Source of the DNA: Clostridiales bacterium UBA6363
GTDB lineage: Bacteria > Bacillota > Clostridia > UBA1381
NCBI GenBank assembly: GCA_002438865.1
Contig: DJRJ01000047.1
Coordinates: 1,659 to 7,263 of the forward strand
DNA length: 5,605 bases
Direction: 5' to 3'
Shown here: positions 5,296-5,605 of the stretch, piece after piece
How the letters are laid out: each line of letters begins with the position of its first letter
Position numbering within the stretch: the stretch's first letter is position 1
The notes under the pieces: model-generated
Seen by the model: only the letters and a program-made list of their open reading frames with translations
What the model was told of the DNA's origin: nothing
Database searches by the model: none
Position numbers and translations under genes: made by a program

Positions 5296-5321
5296 TCAGT
5301 GTACGGATTTTTGTACACTGA
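5296..5321. promoter_or_regulatory. 9-bp inverted repeat, possible operator
   Basis: TCAGTGTAC (5296-5304) and GTACACTGA (5313-5321) form a perfect inverted repeat with an 8-bp T-rich centre. No T-tract follows (AATATGATATT does), so it is a poor terminator for the VWA remnant. It covers the -35 to spacer region of the putative promoter at 5325-5333, as expected for an operator bound by a dimeric repressor. A role as an RNA hairpin is also possible. The cognate regulator is not in the window. Confidence 0.5.
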
Positions 5322-5324
5322 ATA

Positions 5325-5333
5325 TGATATTAT
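5325..5333 (+). promoter_or_regulatory. Extended -10 promoter of the EF-hand gene
   Basis: TGA followed by TATTAT (5328-5333) gives a TGn-extended -10 box like those of the other promoters in this window. The -35 position (about 5305-5310, GGATTT) is poor, so activity would rely on the extended -10 or on a bound factor. Predicted start near 5340 leaves about 73 nt of leader, which carries a spare AAGGAGG at 5342-5348 with no start codon at usable distance. Confidence 0.45.
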
Positions 5334-5412
5334 TGTAAATGAAGGAGGAAACACGCTGTAGGGAAGACCCCAAAGTCAAAGAAAAGAATATTTTATTAAG
5401 GAGGAATTTATT

Positions 5413-5550
5413 ATGTTTGAAGGTCCATTTGATGATATGTTTGATATAAACGGTGACGGAGTAATCGATCCCGGAGAAAGAATGTTGGAATACATGGTGT
5501 ATCGGGATATAAACGACAGTGAAGACGAAGACGAGGACGAGGAGTTCTGA
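5413..5550 (+). CDS. 45-residue acidic protein with one EF-hand loop
   Basis: ATG 5413 lies 8 nt after a perfect AAGGAGG (5398-5404) and a strong terminator follows the stop, so this short frame looks real. It begins MFEGPFDDMFDINGDG. Residues 11-22 fit the canonical 12-residue EF-hand calcium loop: D11, N13, D15 at positions 1, 3 and 5, G16 at 6, I18 at 8, D19 at 9 and E22 at 12. A short helix-like segment follows (RMLEYMVYRDI, 23-33), then a tail of alternating Asp and Glu (37-44) ending in Phe. There is no signal peptide or membrane segment. With only one EF-hand, pairing by dimerisation or with a partner is plausible. Function is unknown; Ca2+ binding is inferred from the motif. It is not part of the ribosomal operon. 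Confidence 0.82.
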   Translation: MFEGPFDDMFDINGDGVIDPGERMLEYMVYRDINDSEDEDEDEEF

Positions 5551-5583
5551 AAAAATCCACCCGCTGTGCGGGTGGATTTTTTT
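5551..5583 (+). terminator. Intrinsic terminator after the EF-hand gene
   Basis: TCCACCCGC (5556-5564) pairs with GCGGGTGGA (5568-5576), loop TGT, and the A run at 5551-5555 extends the stem into the T run that reaches 5583. It begins directly after the TGA stop. The flanking A and T runs make it potentially bidirectional, so a convergent gene may lie beyond the window edge. The last 22 bases (5584-5605) show nothing recognisable. Confidence 0.95.
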
Positions 5584-5605
5584 CGTATCGGAAAATTCAT
5601 ATATT

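Noticed and set aside
5339..5449. Upstream frame starting at ATG 5339, running into the EF-hand gene
   Set aside because: It has no SD before its ATG and begins at the predicted transcript start; its sequence is the out-of-frame reading of the leader and of the real gene.

Overview
The window is a core translation and transcription gene cluster from a Gram-positive bacterium, most likely an anaerobic member of the class Clostridia (Ruminococcaceae/Oscillospiraceae-like). The grounds are strong Firmicutes-type Shine-Dalgarno sites (AGGAGG/GGAGGTG), consensus -35/-10 promoters with TGn extensions, a low-GC-type L10 leader, Firmicutes-style YceD with CxxC motifs, and zinc-ribbon (Cys4) forms of L33 and L32. 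All intact genes lie on the + strand. The genus assignment is inference; no rRNA gene is present to settle it.

Layout. At 1-32 there is the apparent edge of an intergenic palindromic repeat. A near-perfect promoter (62-90) precedes rpmG (L33), secE and nusG. Between secE and nusG, normally close neighbours, lies a 358-bp gap filled mostly by a tandem array of 61-bp palindromic units. The nusG-rplK gap holds an RNA element that copies the foot of the 23S rRNA L1 stalk, the expected autoregulatory site for L1. rplK (L11) and rplA (L1) follow, and a second, weaker L1-site-like hairpin sits against the rplA ribosome binding site. Nine bases after rplA a second consensus promoter starts the L10 leader with an intrinsic attenuator, then rplJ (L10, with an unusual acidic Ala/Glu/Pro tail) and rplL (L7/L12). 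rpoB does not follow rplL. Instead yceD (DUF177) and rpmF (L32) follow without a visible terminator, and the run ends at a strong 13-bp terminator (4847-4880).

The last 730 bases are accessory. A strong orphan promoter and ribosome binding site lead into the C-terminal remnant of a von Willebrand factor A (VWA) domain protein, read as a pseudogene. A perfect 9-bp inverted repeat beside an extended -10 element precedes a 45-residue acidic protein with a textbook EF-hand calcium loop, closed by a strong terminator at 5551-5583.

How the genes work together: L11, L1 and the L10-L7/L12 stalk are dosed by two separate RNA feedback loops (L1 on rplK-rplA, L10-L12 on rplJ-rplL). NusG couples RNA polymerase to these messages and SecE supplies the translocon. 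YceD and L32 add 50S-related functions to the second transcription unit. I see no wholly new system. The most interesting items are the rRNA mimic with a competing hairpin, the possible second L1 site, the palindrome array inside secE-nusG, the missing rpoB junction, the L10 tail, and the small EF-hand gene with its palindrome.
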